Shown piece by piece: positions 60,120 through 64,000 of a stretch of 64,000 nucleotides of DNA. The notes under the pieces are model-generated. The model was not told the DNA's origin. It saw nothing but the letters and a program-made list of their open reading frames with translations, and searched no databases. Source of the DNA: Membranipora membranacea. Lineage: Eukaryota; Bryozoa; Gymnolaemata; Cheilostomatida; Membraniporidae. Location of the stretch: contig OU612072.1 of assembly GCA_914767715.1 (NCBI GenBank), forward strand, positions 8,306,001 through 8,370,000, read 5' to 3'. A program made the translations under genes and the position numbers. Position 1 is the stretch's first letter, and each line of letters starts with the position of its first letter.

Positions 60120-61510
60120 CAATTGGAAATTAACACCAGGTAAACCAGCGTAGGACATTCATAATCCCAACCAATCTCACAATGATCCCCTCTGGGCGCC
60201 TGGTAATTAAAAACATGAAAATATCTATTTCTTAATACATTCATAACAACTATGCGTATTTTAGAGGTTTTTTCAAAATTGACCCGTTGAAAATGGTTAG
60301 GGTCAAGCCCCCTAGCCCTTCCTATTAAAGCACTTCTGACTCTACCCCCACATACCACTAATACTAGCTGTAGCTGACATACTGCCTCACTAGATCACCA
60401 TCAATGTGAGAAGTTTGGTTAAGGAAATTTCATACCTCCTAGTCCTCAGTCCATTGTCAATAAAGTGCCAAATCAGTGAGCATCGTATACGTTAGGACAT
60501 TTTGGATATTTCCATACTGAGCTAAGACCAAAGCAGGGACCAGTAATTGTGTGTATTGAATTTATCACTTGTTGATTTTCGGATTTTATTAAAGTTACAA
60601 TTTACAAAAATAAACTGCTGCTCAAATTTTCACCACAGCTTGGTAATAGTTCAATGCTGCAGCATTTCTGTGCATTGAAATGCCTATCAATTTTTCCATC
60701 TATTTCTAAATGTCACTTGATTTTAGAATAGAAGGTCAAACTCAAAACTGTCGGGTTTCAATTGAAAGACACTTCAGTTGATACAAACTAGAATACCAAC
60801 TGTATTTTGTTTCCACTTCCTACAATTTCTTGTGGATTTTGTCCGGTAGAACAAAAGATTCTCTACATGTATATACAATTTACAGGGTAAGAGCTTTGGT
60901 TTAACTATTTATACAAATAAGGAGATGAACATTCCTACAGCTTTTGAAGTACAACAGCCGTATAAGTCACTGAGCTGCTGTTGGTCAGATCAAACCAGCA
61001 ACACAATTCAACTCTTCCTAATAATTGTCTTTGACTTCAACATATCCGGAATGAAGATGGGAATTCATAAATTAGCTGTTGGATAGTAATATGTAAACAG
61101 TAAACAAGGCTATTGTTCCAAAACATAAGTCTTGGTCTTGCTGAATCATGCCAGAATTAATCTCTGACAAAAATATCCATTATTATCTAGTGTTTGATGA
61201 CCTCTAGTTCCTCGACCTGTAATATACTCAGAGAAACAAAGGCTTAGACATTATTTAGCCCCAACACCATGCAAGAAATGAGGACATTGTTAATTAATAT
61301 CAGATATATAAAGAGAAGCAAATGATTGCATGACTATCTTTGATTAATCGATACAGCTAAAAATAATGACAATTTGGAGTGACTGACATCTTTCTTTACT
61401 GATAGATACATAAACGGAAGCAAATGATATAGGAATATCTAAAAAAATACGCTCAGAATAATGACAACTGGGGCTGTGAATGACGTCTTTATGAGTGTGA
61501 GACTGTTTTC
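60120..61510. other. No recognisable gene
   Basis: Spacer between the satellite and gene D. Minus-strand open frames at 59973-60358 start inside the satellite edge and carry no motif. AAxGATAxATAAAxxGAAGCAAATGA occurs twice (61305 and 61402), a small local duplication. Confidence 0.5.
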
Positions 61511-61517
61511 ATACTCT

Positions 61518-61524
61518 TATAAAA
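61518..61524 (+). promoter_or_regulatory. TATA box of gene D
   Basis: TATAAAA, 56 nt before the gene D ATG, so transcription should start near 61548 with a leader of about 30 nt. Unlike A, B, C and the FTP genes, no non-coding first exon is needed. Confidence 0.7.
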
Positions 61525-61579
61525 GCTAACCAGTGTGCATATTCAGCATTGTAACTTTCAGCCCTGGAGGTGATACAAC

Positions 61580-62454
61580 ATGGATATTAAATTTACTCTG
61601 CTAGCTATCTGCCTCATTATCTCTGCAATGGTGAGTGACCATGACTGTCTTGTTGTCTTCAGTTTGAGACCATGTTTTCTTTAGAAAATGTGATGGTGAT
61701 TGACACCAATGTTCTGCATTTGCCTCTCCGTGGTTTCAACACTCAAACATAAAACATTCCCTTGAGAACACTAGGATGCAAATTTTAAGGACTGTATAAT
61801 TGTCTTTATTGCTGGTAGGTTGGTGACAATGTAACTAAGCATGATTCTGCTGTCATTTTTTGCTTTTATCTTATCTTGAGTAAAGCTTTGATTCATCCAT
61901 TTTTAGGTGCATAGATCCAGCGCTCTTGGAAGCGGCGGTAAGTTCTATTTCATTATCCCTTTTGGACTGCAGCTTTGAAAGTTTGTACGTTAAACACTAT
62001 GTAGTGACAAGTTTTTGGCTCCTACTAAACATGTATCAGATATATGTATCCATAATTATTCTTATTTGTGAAGAACTTAAAACTTCTTTAGTTGGTGTAT
62101 GTCCGGAAAACCTATGCCCACCAGCCGTAGAATGTGCAGATGGTGAGACACCAGAACTTCGGTGAGTAAACTTTCCAACTTTTAGACGTCCCAAATTTAA
62201 ATTGACTACTAGGTACGTTTTCATTTCAAGGTATTGGATGACAATTAAATCCCCCTTTTAAATCTTTAATTTCTCCCATAAAACAGTACATTAAACTCTT
62301 CAATAAAAACCCTGTGGCACTATTGGATTTATCCAACAACTGATCGCATCTCTTTTTGTACTAGTATATTGATCTTATTCTCACATAAAATCATTTTTTT
62401 TGTAGTGTCTTCAATATTATAGGTGGAGTATGCCTAGGATGTCTGAGCTGTTAG
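61580..62454 (+). CDS. Gene D: 66-residue secreted peptide with six cysteines
   Basis: Four exons: 61580-61630 (51 nt), 61907-61937 (31), 62092-62161 (70) and 62406-62454 (49). They total 201 nt or 67 codons including stop, with matching phases 0, 1 and 2 and clean junctions (ATG|GTGAGT, TTTTTAG|, GCG|GTAAGT, CTTTAG|, TCG|GTGAGT, TTGTAG|). Exon 1 is a signal peptide (MDIKFTLLAICLIISAM). The mature part has six Cys in the pattern CX4CX5CXnCX2CX2C (VCPENLCPPAVECADG, then GGVCLGCLSC). The CPxxxCPPxxxC opening recalls half of a single von Willebrand factor C or antistasin-type repeat, but the match is loose. Four exons for 66 residues is striking. Function is unknown; a secreted inhibitor or defence peptide is possible. 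The likely polyadenylation signal is AATAAA at 62531. Confidence 0.75.
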
Positions 62455-62544
62455 CGGCCTAAATATTCTAATACTTTCTCTGTGGAATAGGAGATTTCCA
62501 AAGATTTTATTGTAGATTTAATTTGCAAAAAATAAATAAGTTTG

Positions 62545-62990
62545 TCCAAAAACACAATTTTACTATTTGTATTGGTTACTAGAAGACACCTATTTCTCAC
62601 CCTCCCATCTTTCCCTGGAAGCACCTCGGTGACTTTAGCTATATAGTATCGCCCTCCAATTGCATTAGCATCCACAACTACTACAACATCACCTATACAT
62701 AAATCGCGCTTAGCAGCTTGAGCCCACTTGTTATGCGACATAAGAGTTGGGGGCGAATAAATGTGTCCAAAACTTCCAAAAATCATCTATTGAAGATTCG
62801 ATTATGGCCAGCCTATCAGATGGCTTGGCAGACTGGTCCAACCCGCCTGGCTGGGTAGAGATGGCACCACCTGTAAGCAAACAGTTTGGTGTGAAGAGAT
62901 TGACATGAGAATCAGAACCTGGCAGTCTACCGATAGGTCTCTGGTTCAAGATAATAGCAGCCCTAGTACAAACAGTAAGAAACTCGATGC
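62545..62990 (-). mobile_element. BEL/Pao retrotransposon fragment (integrase C-terminus)
   Basis: Minus-strand frames 62949-62731 and 62786-62451 overlap in different phases. The first reads NQRPIGRLPG and LFTPNCLLTGG; the second NKWAQAAKRDLCIGDVVVV then KVTEVLPGKDGRVRN. This is the typical end of a BEL/Pao integrase polyprotein (the DUF5641 region). Only the C-terminus is left, with a frameshift, lying just past the last exon of gene D. Confidence 0.85.
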
Positions 62991-63169
62991 AGAGAACCTC
63001 TTATCACTGATAGCCAAGTGATTAGCACTCTTAGCACTCTTGACTAACCCATAGTCTTTATAATGAACCTAGACAAGACACTGTATATAGCTGAAGTGAG
63101 GCACTTAATTATGGTGACGCGACGTCACTGGAGGGTGTAGAAACAGTGATTTTTACTAATGGCTATCAT

Positions 63170-63875
63170 TGATTTAACTGTCCCGGCTCTGGTTAAATGT
63201 TGATAACTCAATTGGCTTCAATTGGAATTTAAGTTTGAAAATTGCAATAGATTCAGCAGCTTCCGGTGATCATTTTGATAGTCTGTTTAGTTTCATAGCT
63301 CAAATATTATCAATAAAGCAAGCTATTGAAAACGGTGCATAGACGTAAAGCTATAATTTTTTTTTTAGTTTCAGTCCTGAATAAATGCTTATATCTCAAT
63401 CAATTTTGATTGAATTTTTAGTTTGAAAATTGCAATAGACTCAGCAGCTTCTAGTGACTATTTTGATAGTCTGTTTAGCTTCATAGCTCAGATATCATTA
63501 AAAAACCAAGCTATTGAAAACAGTGCATAGACTCGAAGCCATAATTTTTTTTTGCGGTTTCAGTCCTGATTAAATGTTTATTTCTCAAACAATATTTTGG
63601 AATTTTGAGTTTGAAAATTGCTATCAATTCAGCAGCTTCTGGAGATCATTTTAATAGTCTGTTTAGCTTGGTAGCTCAAATATTATCAAAAAAGCAAGCA
63701 ACTGAAAATGGTGCTTAGACTCGAAGCTATACTTTTTTTGCAGTTTCAGCCCTGTTTTAAAGTTTATTTCCTTATCAATTTCGATGGGGTTTTGAGTTTA
63801 AAGATTGCAATAGATTCAGTAGCTTGTGGAGATCATTTTGATGGTCTGTTCTGCCTTGTAGCTCAATTATAACCA
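63170..63875. repeat. Satellite array, about 185-bp unit
   Basis: About four tandem copies of a unit with ATAGATTCAGCAGCTTC, TTTTGATAGTCTGTTTAG, AGCTATTGAAAACGGTGCATAGAC, CGAAGCTATAATTTTTTTT and TTTCAGTCCTGA. The copies differ by scattered substitutions. No coding frames. Confidence 0.9.
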
Positions 63876-64000
63876 TGAAGTTCAGGACTTTCTTCCTTGG
63901 AATAACTGAGGAAGCAAGCAATTGCATTTACTTGGTGAATACACAATTACCAAAGAAATGACTAATTTCATCCTTGCTTTTTTTTAATGCTTTTTTGCTC

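Overview
This is eukaryotic, almost certainly invertebrate animal, DNA. It is AT-rich. Its genes are split by GT-AG introns of about 0.1-2 kb, and they have TATA boxes and AATAAA signals. Much of the window is decayed animal retroelements (a chromodomain Ty3/gypsy element, RTE-like and CR1/L2-like LINEs, a BEL/Pao fragment), a tRNA-derived SINE, a giant foldback element and satellite arrays. There are no operons, bacterial signals or rRNA. The species cannot be named from the sequence; the F5/8C (fucolectin-like) lectin and the small secreted peptides fit a marine or freshwater invertebrate.

Layout. 0-5 kb: no convincing gene; a GTGGC microsatellite and a hairpin. 5-8.3 kb: a dispersed repeat, a perfect 78-bp palindrome, and tiny secreted-peptide gene A (minus), whose possible promoter lies between two pieces of a gypsy element. 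6.6-12.7 kb: the decayed gypsy element. 16.4-19.8 kb: a broken multi-exon gene ending in a CXC-like cysteine motif. 20.4-23.6 kb: two minus-strand secreted-peptide genes, B and C. 27-28.5 kb: LINE debris and a possible terminal exon. 29.6-30.1 kb: a repetitive peptide-precursor exon, E (minus). 33.7-36 kb: a five-exon F5/8C lectin-like gene, FTP1 (minus). 36-40 kb: duplicated non-coding repeats. 43.4-53.7 kb: a broken paralogue, FTP2 (minus), whose last intron has been invaded by an RTE-like LINE, itself split by a 4.4-kb foldback element made of 353-bp repeats. 54.3 kb: SINE. 57.5-60.1 kb: satellite of about 330 bp. 61.5-62.5 kb: six-cysteine secreted-peptide gene D (plus). 62.5-63 kb: BEL/Pao remnant. 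63.2-63.9 kb: second satellite, about 185 bp.

How the genes fit together. The host genes visible here mostly encode small proteins with signal peptides. Five of them (A, B, C, FTP1, FTP2) can be drawn with the same plan: TATA box, a short non-coding first exon, an intron, then a second exon whose ATG with signal peptide lies within about 45 nt of the acceptor. C and E carry acidic-EKR cleavage contexts that release repeated short peptides. With the lectin-like proteins this looks like a cluster of secreted effectors, signalling peptides or defence factors. That functional reading is inference; the exon structures and reading frames are read directly. The summed coding exons of A, B, C, D and FTP1 are each an exact multiple of three with no internal stop.
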